Shown here in pieces: positions 1 through 11,531 of a stretch of DNA of 64,000 bases. Each line of letters starts with the position of its first letter. The first letter of the stretch is position 1. The notes under the pieces were generated by a model. That model did not search any database, was not told the DNA's origin, and saw nothing but the letters and a program-made list of their open reading frames with translations. The stretch lies in the NCBI RefSeq assembly GCF_020283565.1, contig NC_060060.1, forward strand, positions 70,851,257-70,915,256. The letters run 5' to 3'. The position numbers and the translations under genes were made by a program. The stretch comes from Trifolium pratense (taxonomy: Eukaryota; Streptophyta; Magnoliopsida; Fabales; Fabaceae).

Positions 1-33
1 TGTAGTGCAGTTGCTTCTAAAGGTATTTTCTGG

Positions 34-945
34 TTGTTTATGCAAGGTAGGAAGGTAGTTAGAGAACTTCTCTTTGACCCTGAGATCGAGAAAACAGCTA
101 AAGCAAACAGAAAAGCGGCGCGATTAGCTCGTGAAGCTGCTCGGTTAGCAAGTGTTGCACCAAACATAAGTGAAGAGGAGATTTCTAGTCCAGAACATTC
201 GGACAACGAAGCCAACATCCCCATCATGGCTGCTGATCCACCGCCTCCTTTGAGAACATTAGGTGATTATGGCCGGAGAAACAATGGAGAGCTGGCAAAT
301 TTGGGATTTCAACCGAGAAACCCAGTTTCATTTGAGATTAAAAATTCTGTGCTAAGTGCACTCAAGGAAGACCAATTTTCGGGTTCGGAGTCACAATGCC
401 CCAACCTTCATCTACAAAAGTTCTATGAGGCATGTGATTATACCGATCCTCCCAATATTTCAGAATCTGCAAAGAGGTTGAGGCTTTTCAAGTATTCTCT
501 AACTGGAAGAGCAAAAGACTGGTTGGACACTATACCACCAAATACCATCAACACTTGGCAAGAGCTGGAGGTAAAATTCTTAGAAAGATACTTCCCCATT
601 CACAAGTACCTTGAGAGAAGGCAGGACATAACAAGCTTTGAGCAAGGGGACTCTGAAACATTGTATGATGCATGGGAAAGGTTTAAGCTGAGTTTGAAGA
701 AATGCCCAAAGCATGGTATTGACAGTCATGCTCAAATGCAGCACTTTACTCAAGGATTAAGGCCTCAAACCAGAATGTTTTTAGATGCATCAGCAGGTGG
801 CTCTCTGAAAAATAAGAATGAAAATGAAGCTAGAGAATTGGTTGAGAATATGTCTCAAAATGAGTATAGAGTTCAAAATGACAGAGGTGCAAAGAAAAAG
901 GGTGGTATGCTAGAGCTTGATACACAAACTGCTCTTCTAGCATAA
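34..945 (+). CDS. gag: gag (capsid part) of the Athila-type element, ended by an in-frame TAA
   Basis: This encodes the structural Gag region that packages element RNA in cytoplasmic particles. The stretch around residues 100-240 is the retrotransposon gag domain: motifs LRLFKYSLTGRAKDWLD and FLERYFP are characteristic. The N-terminal region is basic and low in complexity; a second possible start is the Met of MAADPPPPLR near residue 66. The TAA at 943-945 is followed in the same frame by the rest of Gag (zinc knuckle) and Pol, so this is half of a gag-pol frame and not a separate gene. A glutamine codon turned into TAA is the simplest explanation, but the ancestral codon is not visible here. 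The first upstream Met is used as start; the true start may differ. Confidence 0.85.
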   Translation: MFMQGRKVVRELLFDPEIEKTAKANRKAARLAREAARLASVAPNISEEEISSPEHSDNEANIPIMAADPPPPLRTLGDYGRRNNGELANLGFQPRNPVSFEIKNSVLSALKEDQFSGSESQCPNLHLQKFYEACDYTDPPNISESAKRLRLFKYSLTGRAKDWLDTIPPNTINTWQELEVKFLERYFPIHKYLERRQDITSFEQGDSETLYDAWERFKLSLKKCPKHGIDSHAQMQHFTQGLRPQTRMFLDASAGGSLKNKNENEARELVENMSQNEYRVQNDRGAKKKGGMLELDTQTALLA

Positions 946-951
946 TCCACT

Positions 952-3900
952 TTGATGAATTCTCAAATGGCAGCTATGTTGAAGCATTTCACTAATACTC
1001 CAAATTCCCAAGCGCAAGTAATGGCAGCTCAAGATTTGAAATGTGATTTTTGTGGGCAAGGCCATGCCAACGGTGAATGTTTTCCTGAAGGTTCAGAAGA
1101 AGCTAAATATTTGGCTAATTTCAAGAGAAGCAATCCCAATCATAACCCGTACTCTAACACTTATAATCCGGGTTGGAGAGATCATCCAAATTTTGGTTGG
1201 GGAGGAAATCAAGGGTATTCTCAATCTCAACAACAATCATCTTCACAGAATTCTCAACAAAGAAAACCGTCTCAGCTAGAAGATACTCTTACTCAATTTA
1301 TCAAGGTGACTCAAGGAAATTTTGAGGCAATGAAGATGAGCCAAGATCAGATGAAAGCCAACCAAGATCAGATGAAAGCCAATCAAGACATTGCCAACAA
1401 GAATCATGAAGCTTCAATTAAAAACCTTGAAAATCAAATGGGTCAATTGTCAAGACAATTTGCAGCTACTCAAAATAATGGTTTTGAGGGGTCTACAAAA
1501 GATAATCCCGGCCATGAAAGTTGCAAGGCTATTAATTTGAGGAGTAGAGTGGTTCCTTCACCGGAAGTTGTGACAAAGAAAAAAAGTGAGACAAGTGTTG
1601 AGGAAGAGAAAGAAAAAAATAATGTTGAGGGAGAAGTTGAAAATAATGTTGAGGGAGAAGTCGAAAAAGAGTGTGAGCAACTAGTTGAGCATGAGGTTGA
1701 AATTGAGGAGTTAGTTGAAAATGAGAAAGAGAGTGATGAGAAGAAAGTTGAAAAGAAGAAGGGTAAGGATGTGGAAGAAAAAGAAAATTCAATCCACACC
1801 AAATTGCCATATCCGCGCAAGAAGAAGGCAAAGGCAAATGATCACCAACAATTCAAAAAGTTTATGAAGATGCTTCATGATCTCCAAATCAATATTCCTT
1901 TTGCAGAAGTGTTGGAACAAATGCCGGTTTATGCCAAATTTATGAAAGACCTCTTGACAAAGAAGCGGAAACCTCTTGATGACAACACGGTTGATATGAC
2001 TGAGGAATGTAGTGCTATAATCCAAAAGAAGCTTCCTCAAAAGAAGAAAGATCCAGGAAGCTTTACTATACCATGTTCTATAGGCAACATTTCTGTCGGT
2101 CGAGCTCTATGTGATTTAGGAGCAAGCATCAATTTAATGCCATTGTCCATGATGAAGAAGATACCGGGGGCGGTTGCCAAACCTACAAAGATGCAACTCT
2201 CTTTGGCCGATCGATCAATAGTGCATCCATATGGCATACTTCATGATGTATTGGTAAGGGTTGCTGAATTTGTGTTTCCGGCTGATTTTGTAATTCTTGA
2301 TATGGAAGATGATGCCGAGGTAGAACCGTTGTTATTGGGTAGGCCATTTTTAGCTACCGGTAGAGCATTGATTGATGTCGAGATGGGAGAACTTATGTTG
2401 AGAACACATGGAGAGCAAGTCATGTTCAATGTGTTCAAAGCTATGAAACACCATGATGATGAACCACAATGTTTCAAAGTTGATGTAATTGAGGAAGTGG
2501 TGGAAGATGTCTTAGTTGAAGAAACACCATCCTTACCATTAGAAAGAGTCATTATTAATTCTATTGATGATTTGGAAGATGAATGGGACAAGGAGATTGA
2601 AATTTGTCTCCGTCAACTTGAAGCATGCAAAGTAGAAGAGACACCAAAAGATTTTGAGAATGTGTATGCGGTAGTAGAGAAGGAAAGTGTTGGAGAAGAT
2701 CCAAAAGTTGCTGTTCCTGAGTTGAAAGAACTTCCCTCTCATTTGAAATATGTTTTCTTAGGGGAAGATTCTTCACAACCGGCAATCATAAGTAGTGAGT
2801 TGAGTTCACTTGAAGCGGAGAAGCTAGTGAGAGTGTTGCGAGATAACAAAGAAGCTATGGGTTGGAGCATTGAGGATTTGAAGGGCATTAGTCCCGGATT
2901 TTGTATGCATAAGATAAAAATGGAAGAAGAATATAAACCAGTGGTGCAACCTCAAAGAAGACTCAATCCAACCATGAAGGAGGTAGTGAAAAAGGAGGTT
3001 CTTAAACTCTTAAAGGCAGGTATGATTTATCCAATTTCAGATAGTGCTTGGGTGAGTCCAGTTCATGTGGTCCCTAAAAAGGGTGGTATGACGGTTGTGA
3101 GGAATGAGAAAAATGAATTAATTCCAACTCGCACCGTCACCGGTTGGAGGATGTGCATCGATTATCGAAGACTCAACCTGGCAACAAGAAAATATCACTT
3201 CCCTCTTCCATTCATGGATCAAATGTTAGAAAGGCTTGCGGGGCAGGCTTATTATTGCTTTTTGGATGGATACTCTGGTTATAATCAGATTGTTGTGGAT
3301 CCGGCGGATCAAGAGAAGACGGCATTTACATGCCCATTCGGAGTATTTGCTTACCGGAGAATGCCATTTGGACTATGCAACGCACCGGCTACGTTTCAGC
3401 GGTGTATGTTATCTATTTTTGCTGACATGATGGAGAACTCAATTGAGGTATTTATGGATGATTTCTCTGTTTTCGGAAAATCCTTTGATCATTGCTTAGC
3501 TAATTTGAATGCTGTTTTGAAGAGATGCATAAGTACCAATTTAGTTTTGAATTGGGAAAAATGTCATTTTATGGTAAAAGAAGGAATTGTGCTTGGGCAC
3601 AAAATCTCTTCAAAAGGCATTCAAGTTGACCAAGCAAAGATAGAGGTTATTAAGGATTTGCCTCCTCCCGTAAATGTTAAGGGAGTGAGAAGCTTTTTGG
3701 GTCATGCCGGTTTTTATCGGCGTTTCATCAAAGACTTCTCCAAGATAGCAAAACCCTTAAGTAACCTCCTTGTGAAAGAAAATGAGTTTAATTTTGATGC
3801 TGATTGTTTGAAAGCTTTTGTTGTTATTAAGGAAAAGTTGGTCACCGCGCCCATAATCATTGCACCTAATTGGGACCTCCCATTTGAGTTGATGTGTGAT

Positions 3901-5613
3901 GCAAGTGATTATGCGGTTGGAGCGGTGCTTGGCCAACGACATGAGAAGTTTTTCCATGCCATATACTATGCGAGCAAGGTTTTGAATGAAAACCAAATAA
4001 ATTACACCACAACTGAAAAAGAATTGCTCGCAATAGTGTTTGCATTGGAAAAATTTCGCTCTTATTTAATTGGATCCAAGGTTGTTGTTTTTTCAGATCA
4101 TTCCGCACTTAAGTATCTCCTCACAAAAGGCGATTCAAAGCCTAGGCTCTTGAGGTGGATACTACTCTTGCAAGAATTTGATTTGGAAATTAAGGACAAG
4201 AAGGGTGTCGAAAACGTGGTAGCTGACCACTTGTCAAGGTTGGAGAATCCCATAGTGACCATGAAGGAGAAGTGCATCAATGAAGACTTTCCGGATGAAA
4301 AATTATTAATGATTTCAAAAAGACCTTGGTTCGCCGACATGGCAAATTTTAAGGCGGGTAATGAAATTCCGGAGGAGTACTCATCTCAACAAAAGAAGAA
4401 ATTTTTTAGAGATGCTAACTTCTACTTTTGGGATGATCCATATCTTTTTAAGGTAGGGCAAGATGGTGTGATTCGGAGATGTGTTGATGAAGAGGAGTCG
4501 CAAAGTATCATGTGGCATTGCCATAGCGCTCCTTATGGTGGACATCATAGTGGGCCAAGGACAGCGGCCAAGGTGCTTCAAAGCGGTTTCTTTTGGCCGA
4601 CATTGTTTAAAGATTGTGTTGAGTTCGTGAAAAGGTGCGACAATTGTCAAAGAACCGGCAATGTGTCAAAAAGAGATGAGATGCCTCTTAATGAAATGCT
4701 TGAAGTGGAACCGTTTGATTGTTGGGGGATTGACTTTATGGGACCTTTCCCATCTTCAAAGTCTAACCTCCATATCTTGGTATGTGTTGACTATGTGACA
4801 AAATGGGTTGAAGCTATTGCGTGTCAAGCCAATGATGCTCACACCGTGGTGAAATTCCTCAAGAATAATATTTTCACGCGGTTTGGTGTGCCTAGAGCTC
4901 TTATTAGTGATGGAGGTAAACACTTTTGCAACAAATACTTGGAGAATCTCTTGGCAAAATACAATGTTAAGCACAAAGTCGCTACTCCATATCATCCACA
5001 AACAAGCGGACAAGTTGAAGTGTCTAACCGTCAATTGAAGCAAATTCTTGAGAAAACGGTTTCCACCTCAAGAAAAGATTGGTCAATGAAGCTTAATGAT
5101 ACACTTTGGGCTTATAGAACTGCTTTCAAGACTCACTTGGGATTGTCTCCATACCAACTGGTTTATGGCAAGGCGTGCCATTTGCCGGTTGAGCTCGAAC
5201 ACAAGGCATACTGGGCCGTAAAATTTCTTAATTTTGATGCAGGTATAGCAGGTGAGAAGCGGTTACTTAAGCTGAATGAGCTTGAAGAGTGGAGGTTACA
5301 GGCTTATGAGAACGCCGTAATTTTCAAAGCAAGAACAAAGAAGTATCATGACAAAGGTTTGGTAAGTAAGGAGTTCAAGAAGGGACAACAAGTCTTGTTG
5401 TTCAATTCTCGGTTGAGATTGTTTCCGGGTAAATTGAAGTCTCGGTGGTCTGGTCCATTTGTTATAAAGGAAGTCTTTCCACATGGGGCTGTGGAAATTT
5501 TTACACCGGGAGAGGAAGAGAAGTCATTTAAAGTAAATGGACAGAGGTTGAAAATTTATAAAGGAGGAGATTTTGATCGTCATAAGGTGGCGATGCTTTT
5601 TAAAGACCCGTGA
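952..5613 (+). CDS. pol: gag C-terminus and pol polyprotein (protease, RT, RNase H, integrase), Athila-type
   Basis: This is the continuation of the gag frame after the TAA, 1553 codons. Domains in order: CCHC-like knuckle [13 protein letters not shown] near residue 31; Gln-rich and then Glu/Lys-rich linker (residues about 200-300, with tandem NVEGEVE units); aspartic protease [13 protein letters not shown] near 386; reverse transcriptase with [15 protein letters not shown] and the FMDD catalytic motif near 833; RNase H starting [13 protein letters not shown] near 982 with [16 protein letters not shown]; integrase zinc finger from about 1188 (H-H, then CDNC) and catalytic residues in [16 protein letters not shown] and [10 protein letters not shown] near 1260, 1318 and 1353. 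No lesion is seen inside it. It copies the RNA into DNA and inserts it. The ATG at 952 is only the first Met after the upstream stop; natural expression would be as a fusion with the upstream Gag. Confidence 0.92.
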   Translation: MMNSQMAAMLKHFTNTPNSQAQVMAAQDLKCDFCGQGHANGECFPEGSEEAKYLANFKRSNPNHNPYSNTYNPGWRDHPNFGWGGNQGYSQSQQQSSSQNSQQRKPSQLEDTLTQFIKVTQGNFEAMKMSQDQMKANQDQMKANQDIANKNHEASIKNLENQMGQLSRQFAATQNNGFEGSTKDNPGHESCKAINLRSRVVPSPEVVTKKKSETSVEEEKEKNNVEGEVENNVEGEVEKECEQLVEHEVEIEELVENEKESDEKKVEKKKGKDVEEKENSIHTKLPYPRKKKAKANDHQQFKKFMKMLHDLQINIPFAEVLEQMPVYAKFMKDLLTKKRKPLDDNTVDMTEECSAIIQKKLPQKKKDPGSFTIPCSIGNISVGRALCDLGASINLMPLSMMKKIPGAVAKPTKMQLSLADRSIVHPYGILHDVLVRVAEFVFPADFVILDMEDDAEVEPLLLGRPFLATGRALIDVEMGELMLRTHGEQVMFNVFKAMKHHDDEPQCFKVDVIEEVVEDVLVEETPSLPLERVIINSIDDLEDEWDKEIEICLRQLEACKVEETPKDFENVYAVVEKESVGEDPKVAVPELKELPSHLKYVFLGEDSSQPAIISSELSSLEAEKLVRVLRDNKEAMGWSIEDLKGISPGFCMHKIKMEEEYKPVVQPQRRLNPTMKEVVKKEVLKLLKAGMIYPISDSAWVSPVHVVPKKGGMTVVRNEKNELIPTRTVTGWRMCIDYRRLNLATRKYHFPLPFMDQMLERLAGQAYYCFLDGYSGYNQIVVDPADQEKTAFTCPFGVFAYRRMPFGLCNAPATFQRCMLSIFADMMENSIEVFMDDFSVFGKSFDHCLANLNAVLKRCISTNLVLNWEKCHFMVKEGIVLGHKISSKGIQVDQAKIEVIKDLPPPVNVKGVRSFLGHAGFYRRFIKDFSKIAKPLSNLLVKENEFNFDADCLKAFVVIKEKLVTAPIIIAPNWDLPFELMCDASDYAVGAVLGQRHEKFFHAIYYASKVLNENQINYTTTEKELLAIVFALEKFRSYLIGSKVVVFSDHSALKYLLTKGDSKPRLLRWILLLQEFDLEIKDKKGVENVVADHLSRLENPIVTMKEKCINEDFPDEKLLMISKRPWFADMANFKAGNEIPEEYSSQQKKKFFRDANFYFWDDPYLFKVGQDGVIRRCVDEEESQSIMWHCHSAPYGGHHSGPRTAAKVLQSGFFWPTLFKDCVEFVKRCDNCQRTGNVSKRDEMPLNEMLEVEPFDCWGIDFMGPFPSSKSNLHILVCVDYVTKWVEAIACQANDAHTVVKFLKNNIFTRFGVPRALISDGGKHFCNKYLENLLAKYNVKHKVATPYHPQTSGQVEVSNRQLKQILEKTVSTSRKDWSMKLNDTLWAYRTAFKTHLGLSPYQLVYGKACHLPVELEHKAYWAVKFLNFDAGIAGEKRLLKLNELEEWRLQAYENAVIFKARTKKYHDKGLVSKEFKKGQQVLLFNSRLRLFPGKLKSRWSGPFVIKEVFPHGAVEIFTPGEEEKSFKVNGQRLKIYKGGDFDRHKVAMLFKDP

Positions 5614-5722
5614 GGTCATGGATCGTCAAGCCTCGTGACGTTAAACAAACGCATGGCCTTTTAGGACATGGACCGTCAAGCTATTGACGTTAAACGAGCG
5701 CTGCTTGGGAGGCAACCCAAGG
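5614..5722 (+). other. Tandem hairpin motif directly 3' of Athila pol
   Basis: Two similar units of about 50 bp follow the pol stop. Each holds a short palindrome: CGTCAAGCCTCGTGACG at 5624-5640 (5-bp stem) and CGTCAAGCTATTGACG at 5674-5689 (6-bp stem, 4-nt loop), each followed by TTAAAC and a GCG motif. The second ends in GCTTGGGAGGCAACCCAAGG. Similar text follows pol in other Athila elements as I remember them; the function is unknown. An RNA structure acting in 3' processing, packaging or expression of downstream sequence is possible. Confidence 0.6.
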
Positions 5723-7940
5723 TTTTCTTTGCTAATCTCTGGTTATTTGCATTGTTTGTTTGTGTTTGCAGGTTATCTAAGGAGTAGTGTAGAGTCCCTA
5801 AAAAAAAGAAGAATAAAAAAAATTGTTCATGCCACTGCCAGTTGAGCTTGGCGCAGACAATCTCAAGCCTGGCTTGAGTTTCAAAATTTTTTTTGGGAAG
5901 GCCACTGCCAGTTGAGCCTGGCTCAGACAATCTCAAGCCTGGCTTGAGTTTCAAAAAAAAAAAAAAAAAAAAAAAAATCTGAAACCATCCTTTTAGAACC
6001 CTTGCATCGTGAAACTCCATCTTCTTCCTTGAAACCACCATATTCATCTCTTCTACAAACCCAAATTCTTCCATTAACACCCCAAAACACCAATTCCTCC
6101 ATTAAAACAACCTTCACCAACACCAAATCAAACTTCTTTTTCTCAAACAACCACCAAATCCCTCAAATCCTCATAACCCACCATTAACAAATACCTTCAA
6201 CCTCTATTAATCACAACAATCTTCATCTCCTACACTCACCAACCCCCAATTTCGAAATTAAAATTTTCACCCTAACCCATCTTAAAGAATTTCGAAAATT
6301 CACATATCCAACACCATATAAACCCTTTTCTTCATATTTGAAATCAAAACCACATTCAAACACCAACCTACCCACACTATTCAACAACCCCATCTCCAAA
6401 TTAAACTTTCTCTTCACAAATTTTCACCCAATTCTCTCAAATTCTTTGAACCCACTTTTATCAATTCTCTCAAACCCTTAAACCAAAAACCTTCACCTTC
6501 ACCAAACCACCTTCAAGAATCACGAAATTTCACCACCACACCCCACCCTCACTTTGAAAATTTCTTGAAAAAAATCATGGTAAGAGGAAAGAAGAAGAAT
6601 TGAACATAATGGGCAAGGAGTGCCTTCGCAAATGGACCCAGGCGGGTCATCGCAGTCTTAGCTACTTTGATGTCGGTTGGTATCACTTCCTTTAAGCTTG
6701 AATTTAATTTTGTTTTTGATGAATGTTTTTGGCTGTTTGAAAACTTGTGCACTGTTTGAATTGTCTTGTTTGAATGTCATTGAAAGTTATCTAGTTTAGC
6801 ATCATAATACATGAATGTGTGATTCTCTTGTTTGATTGCTTGTTATATTTGATGATAGTTAGAAAAGTTGAGGAAGTTTTTCAAACATTGACCAATCGAT
6901 AATCCGGCCTAGCCGTGAGATTTCGAGCCCAAACACATAAATTTTCTTGTCATGAGAGATTCCACAACTTAGCTAATTCTCTAGAACTTGCTTATGTTCT
7001 TTTAATTGATTGCTTGCTTTGAATTACACACCGAGGCATGTTGTTTGTACCTTGAGCCTTATTGAAGCCACCATTTTTTTTTATGTTATATCCTTCGTTA
7101 ACCCCTTTGAGCCGAAAGAAAAATGTTCTTTGTTGATAACCCAAGTTAAAAAAAAAATTATAACAAAAAAAAAAAAAGATGATTTTCTTGGAGTTAGATC
7201 ACTTAACTTATGAGTAGAGCACATTGCTCATCATTAAGTTTGGGGTTGCTTTTGGTATTTGCAACTGATTAAGTTTGGGGTGGGGTACTAGAGAATTTCT
7301 CATATGAAAAAAAAATAAATAGGGAGAGGCATTACCATAGGGAGAGGCATTACCTTGTGACAAATGGTGTAAAAAAAAAAAAAAAGAAACAAAAACAAAA
7401 CACCAAATAAAAAAATGCTAATGAACCTCTCTGCGAAAAAAAAAGTTGGACAAATAAATTCTCTAGTATGATTATGCTTGAATTTTGGGGGGGTGTTTGA
7501 ACAATTCAATTCTTTGTGAAATAGGTGATCTTAAAACTCGCAAGTTTTTCTGCTTACCATCCAAAAAATATCCACCCTAAAACCTTAGCCCCGTTATAAC
7601 CCTCAAGTCCTCTAAAGGTGTGAATTCTTATGCATGTCGATCGATTGTTAGAATGTTTGCAAGCTTATGGTAGAATGGCTATGTTTGTGTTGATTGAGTG
7701 AATATACCAATTTAAACAGGAGAGAATGTGAGGGAGTGAAGTGATTATGGTTTGGTCAATATTTGTGAAAAGTTCTTGATTTTTCGGTATTAATCTGTGT
7801 GCAAGTAAATTCATGATAGGGATGATCATTGAAATGTTAATTGTGATGTTCTAACTTGACTGATTTTGATGGCTTTGAATTAGACTGTTTGATAGTGCCA
7901 GGTTTTCCGATGGATGAAGATATTCCTTGAGGACAAGGAA
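5723..7940 (+). other. Non-coding 3' internal region of the Athila-type element
   Basis: I see no convincing ORF. It holds a near-duplicate of about 55 bp (around 5825-5890 and 5898-5955: CACTGCCAGTTGAG, then TCTCAAGCCTGGCTTGAG), a long A run near 5956-5977, a C-rich, G-poor block at 6010-6540 that reads like a leader, an ATG at 6578 followed after eight codons by a stop, and two early copies of the polypurine-like motif AAGTTTGGGGT (7236-7246 and 7271-7281). This is where some Athila elements carry an env-like ORF; here none can be read. Confidence 0.6.
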
Positions 7941-7957
7941 AAGTTCAAGTTTGGGGT
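7941..7957 (+). other. Polypurine tract of the Athila-type element
   Basis: AAGTTCAAGTTTGGGGT lies immediately before the TGTGATGAC that opens the 3' LTR. It is the expected plus-strand primer site for reverse transcription. Position next to the LTR and purine richness support it. Confidence 0.6.
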
Positions 7958-9088
7958 TGTGATGACTTCATGTCATTTCTATGTTCTTTTAAGCAAATGC
8001 AAGCAAACAAGTAGTTTTTACCATATTTTAGTACAATAATACAAGGAATTACATTGAGTTTTAATGTTTCTCGGATTGGAAGAAAGGAATCAAATTTGGT
8101 GTTATTGCTGTCAACGAAGCCTGGCTCAGGAAAACCAAGCCTGGCTCAGAAATTTTCTGTCTGAGCCACTGCCTGTTGCGCCCAGCTTGGGCAGAACCAA
8201 GCCTGGCTTGGCACGAAAACTGCACTATAAATTGGAAACAGTTTCTCATTTTAGGGTTACGAAATATTGGATCAAGAACTGATTTTTGACGGCTATTTCA
8301 GAGGATCAAAGAGGCATTCAAGCAAGGATTCAAGGGTGGAAACACATCTAATCCCTTCTTGTAATGATGATTTCTTTCACTCATGTTAATGTAATTTCTT
8401 ATTTGAACATGTTTGGCTAAATCTTTATGATTGATCTTTAGGGGATTCTAATTACTTTTGATCTTGAACAATGTGATTGTCATTTGATATGATGAATGAA
8501 TTACGAAGTTAGTTTCTATTGATTATTCCTTATGCTTAATGCTTTATATGATTTGGCCAATTATATGATGATCTCAATTATTTGTTTTACTATGAAAATA
8601 GGAATGAATCATCGATCTAGGAATAATTGATCAATTGACTTTTACTTAAGATATTTTGGATTGTTAATTGAGATTTTAAGGATTAAAGTTTTTATTCCTC
8701 AATTGATCATAGATTACCTAAGACATTAGGAATTGATGATCAAGGGAGAGGATTGTGTTACCAAGACATTGGGCATAATCAATTATGTTTAATCTAATCA
8801 TGAAACTAAATTGAGTAATTTGTTCTCATACATGAAATTACCAAGAGAAATAGTAATTAGATGAACCAAAAGGATCAATCGCTTTTTCTTTATCAATTTG
8901 AATTTTAAGTCATTTCTTAAGTTTATGATCAAAACTTTGAACCAAGCAAAACTCCCCCCTTTGTTACTATTATATCAATTTTCTTAAGTATGCCTTCAAT
9001 TTCCATTTGAATTACAACAATCCCTGCGGAAAGAACGATTTATTATACTACTTGACGGCGATTTAGTACACTTGCTAAATTTCTATCA
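7958..9088 (+). repeat. 3' LTR of the Athila-type element
   Basis: It begins TGTGATGACTTCATG just after the purine tract and probably ends at TTTCTATCA (9088), giving about 1.13 kb with TG...CA ends. The end is inferred from the CA and from the family-like text TACTTGACGGCGATTTAG shortly before it; without the 5' LTR it cannot be confirmed. The LTR contains several copies of AAGCCTGGCTC-like text also found in the post-pol region. An A-rich run follows at 9121-9139. Confidence 0.55.
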
Positions 9089-9251
9089 TATTACTTTATT
9101 GAATAAAAACATTATTTCTCTATAAAAAAAAAAAAAAACAGTATTTGGTGTTAAAGAAGATTGAATAGACCATCAACAATATATACCTGATATTCAGATA
9201 AATCTTGTATGATAATTTGGGTATATGTAAGTTAGGTTTACCTGAATTTCT

Positions 9252-9366
9252 TTTTCAAACCTTGGCAGGATATTACTTTTAAACCAACGGGCACAACAAG
9301 AATTAGGATTTTCAAACCTTGGCATGACATTGCATTTAAACTAACAGCCACAAAAGAAATTAGGAA
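9252..9366 (+). repeat. Imperfect tandem duplication of about 58 bp in gene-free spacer
   Basis: TTTTCAAACCTTGGCA followed by a TTTAAAC...ACAA...AATTAGGA pattern occurs at 9252-9308 and again, diverged, at 9309-9366. The rest of 9089-9750 shows no gene or element I can name. Confidence 0.5.
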
Positions 9367-9751
9367 ACAAGTTATGCACCTTAGTCACAATTGACTTAGT
9401 AATAAAAATCCTCAAATAGTAACAACTACTATAACAAATCAAAAGTTTTCTATTAAAGTAATTCATGATGGTGGGAATCAAAGTTTTCTTTCTAGCTCAC
9501 TAAATTCAAACTTTAAAATTCACAATTCCACCCCTTGACAAGCATTCCTTTCCAAGCATACCATATTAGGATCTAATGGAAACTAGAATTGTATCAAATT
9601 CTGAAGTAGGCTAAACACCTCTCTTGGAAGCCATTTTTTCCGAACGCTCGACCTCTTCCAACACACCTAGAAACTGATATGAAAAAAGAATTTATAAGAA
9701 CTCTTATTTTTCCTTAAGTGCACAATTAAATTATGAGTGTTGTGTTTACCC

Positions 9752-9832
9752 ACCGGTGTATACGAGTTTTGGTAGTTTGGAGAGTTCCGGTGGGATTTGT
9801 CCGCTAATTGAATTATTGTTCATGTGACTGCT
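9752..9832 (-). pseudogene. LRR receptor-kinase exon fragment
   Basis: Read on the minus strand, this gives HMNNNSISGQIPPELSK-like text (here MNNNSISGQIPPELSKLP, 18 residues), a leucine-rich repeat matching one class of plant LRR receptor kinases (the group including Arabidopsis At1g06840, from memory). Those genes carry one repeat per short exon, and this fragment has that size. No kinase domain, signal peptide or neighbouring repeats can be read, so it is a relic. It lies close to other unrelated gene fragments. Confidence 0.5.
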
Positions 9833-9999
9833 CCATTGAGAAATGAAAGTGATCAGATAACTTGTTATTGCCAAGAAAAATATGTAAATGATCTTTGAAG
9901 AATAATCCAATAAAACCAAGACTAAAGTTTTATTTTTTCACATTCGTTAATTCTTTTAGTGCTTGATTGATTGAAGAGAATTAAGCATCTAAGGTAGCC

Positions 10000-10390
10000 A
10001 TGGTTGACACTGAAATTGAGCCTCCACCACGTATTGAGGTGATATATATTATATATAGCTAATTGATTAATTACTTTAGGTAAATAAAATATATATGTAT
10101 TATTTCTTAATCTAAGTTATTTGGTATTAACAGGGAAGATTTACTGCATTGGTGGTTTGTTGGCTTCTTGGCAGTGGTGTTCTTTTCTCTTGGAACAGTA
10201 TGCTAACAATAATAGATTACTATGAATATTTGTTTCCGGTAATTTATCTACTTTCTCAATTCTGATGCATCTTATTGTATATCTCTAGTTTAGCAGCATT
10301 CAATTTGGTTCAGTTTCATGTTTCTATTCCTTTCATGTTTCTAAACTACAACATAGCAGCAATATACAACACTAGAAGAGTTCAAAACGA
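10000..10390 (+). pseudogene. Equilibrative nucleoside transporter (ENT) 5' fragment
   Basis: Exon 1 (10000-10038) encodes MVDTEIEPPPRIE; a 95-bp intron with GT...TTAACAG borders follows (10039-10133). Exon 2 (10134-10238) encodes a first transmembrane segment with LLGSGVLFSWNSMLTI, then DYYEYLFP, and ends at a GT donor. This matches the N-terminus of plant ENT proteins, which move nucleosides across membranes. Degenerate text with YNTRR near 10365-10380 may be the third exon. The remaining roughly ten membrane segments are absent, so it is a truncated relic. Reading frame and splice sites of the first two exons are intact. Confidence 0.7.
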
Positions 10391-10521
10391 ACACTTATCT
10401 ATGAGGAAGGAAGTTGTCCACTCAAACTATTATTTCTTAAAATCAAAGCCTCCATGTTAGCAAGGGTACCCATTGAGACCAGAATCTTTCCCGACAACTT
10501 GTTATTGCTTAGGTCAACATT
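10390..10521 (-). pseudogene. LRR receptor-like protein fragment (downstream part)
   Basis: Minus-strand translation gives VDLSNNKLSGKI, then SMGTLANMEALILRNNSLSGQLP, typical repeats of the extracellular LRR of receptor-like proteins of the Cf/EIX type. It ends in a stop just after LSGQLP. It shares a 41-bp exact block (10480-10520) with the LRR fragment at 11532-11572; together the two pieces read as one gene split by about 1 kb. No membrane segment or start is present. Confidence 0.6.
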
Positions 10522-10676
10522 GTGGACTTGGTCAACTAACTTGACATTTTAGTATTGGTCACACAAAGTTGGCCACCGTCTCTACAACTACAATATTAGC
10601 TGCCATTTGCAATTGCCAATCCATCAAAAACAATAATAGGTCCTACCTCCACTTCAAGAATCCAATCCGGAATCTA

Positions 10677-10843
10677 AGTTGTCCGTAATCACAACCTTAT
10701 TCAGTCACACACATCTCAGTTGTTTATTCCAGATTGAATTGTTCAGGTTTCAAGATTAGCTTTTTAAACAAATCTGAACAATTCAATCTTGAGCGTACAA
10801 TTGAGATGTGTGTGACTGAATAAGGTTGTGATTACGGACAACT
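10677..10843. repeat. Long near-perfect foldback (42-bp plus 16-bp stems)
   Basis: 10677-10718 pairs perfectly with 10802-10843 (42 bp). After a 12-nt mostly unpaired stretch on each side, 10731-10746 pairs perfectly with 10774-10789 (16 bp); the loop is 27 nt. It could be a MITE-like element, a source of small RNAs or a young miRNA-type hairpin. It sits within the segment that separates the two LRR fragments. No coding sequence is seen between 10522 and 11531 otherwise. Confidence 0.8.
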
Positions 10844-11531
10844 GGGATTCTCGAGATAGGACCGCACAGAATCCAAATCCTCACTCAACCTCCTCATATC
10901 ATGTAATTTGGTCCAACACTTAGATTGCACACCACACCACCAACAACTATGAACATTACACTTGCACACAAAGATTTCAACACAAGGGAAAAACTAAAGT
11001 AAAGTTATACTAATTGTAATTCTAATCAAAAGATCACAAGACTAAACTTTTCTACTTTAGAAAGTCATCAACAACAAGATGAAAGCAATAATTGGTTCGA
11101 TCATGAAATAATCAATATGATTCTCATTTTCATAACGTGATAGCTGGCAACAAACAATTCGAGTTACAAAAGAATGTGACATTCACATTGCATTGCAAGT
11201 TCCACAATCCTTAAGCGGTTAAGCCAATACACTTAAAGTAAAATTAAAAAAAATAAAATACAAAGACCTTAAATCCAACTAATGCTATCTATGATCTTCT
11301 CTTCTCCATTGTAAAGAATAATCAGTTAGATCTAACATATCAAATCATTGAATTCTCACAAGCATCAAAATTCTAAACTACACTTATTCAATCACTATGT
11401 TCATGAAACAATTGAGTTAGTAGGGTGTAACAAAATTAAAAATCTAAACTTTTAACTAGTTAGCATCATCACTGTCTAATTAAAATCATCATAATCATAA
11501 AAACAGAACAAAATGCAACCAGAAGCAGAAT

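Larger units (their letters stand above)
1..9088 (+). mobile_element. Athila/Cyclops-type Ty3 LTR retrotransposon, 5' end outside window
   Basis: Order seen is gag, protease, reverse transcriptase, RNase H, integrase, a long non-coding 3' stretch, a polypurine tract and a 3' LTR. The 5' LTR and primer-binding site lie upstream of base 1. The protease core [13 protein letters not shown], the very long fused gag-pol frame and the 2.3-kb spacer between pol and LTR are typical of the Athila lineage; Cyclops is the pea example. No env-like ORF is recognisable in the spacer. Gag-pol is one reading frame interrupted by a single in-frame TAA at 943-945, so this copy is close to intact. Lineage assignment is from motif recognition, not from a tree. 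Confidence 0.88.

Noticed and set aside
1470..1837. Minus-strand Ser/Phe-rich ORFs opposite Athila gag-pol
   Set aside because: Mirror of the Glu/Lys-rich linker of pol; pure antisense shadow, with no signals of its own.
6578..6760. Env-like ORF start (MVRGKKKN) in the Athila spacer
   Set aside because: Stops after eight codons and no downstream frame carries an env-like protein.
10275..10460. 61-codon ORF MYISSLAAFN...
   Set aside because: Its 3' half is the antisense of LRR codons; only the YNTRR stretch may belong to the ENT relic.
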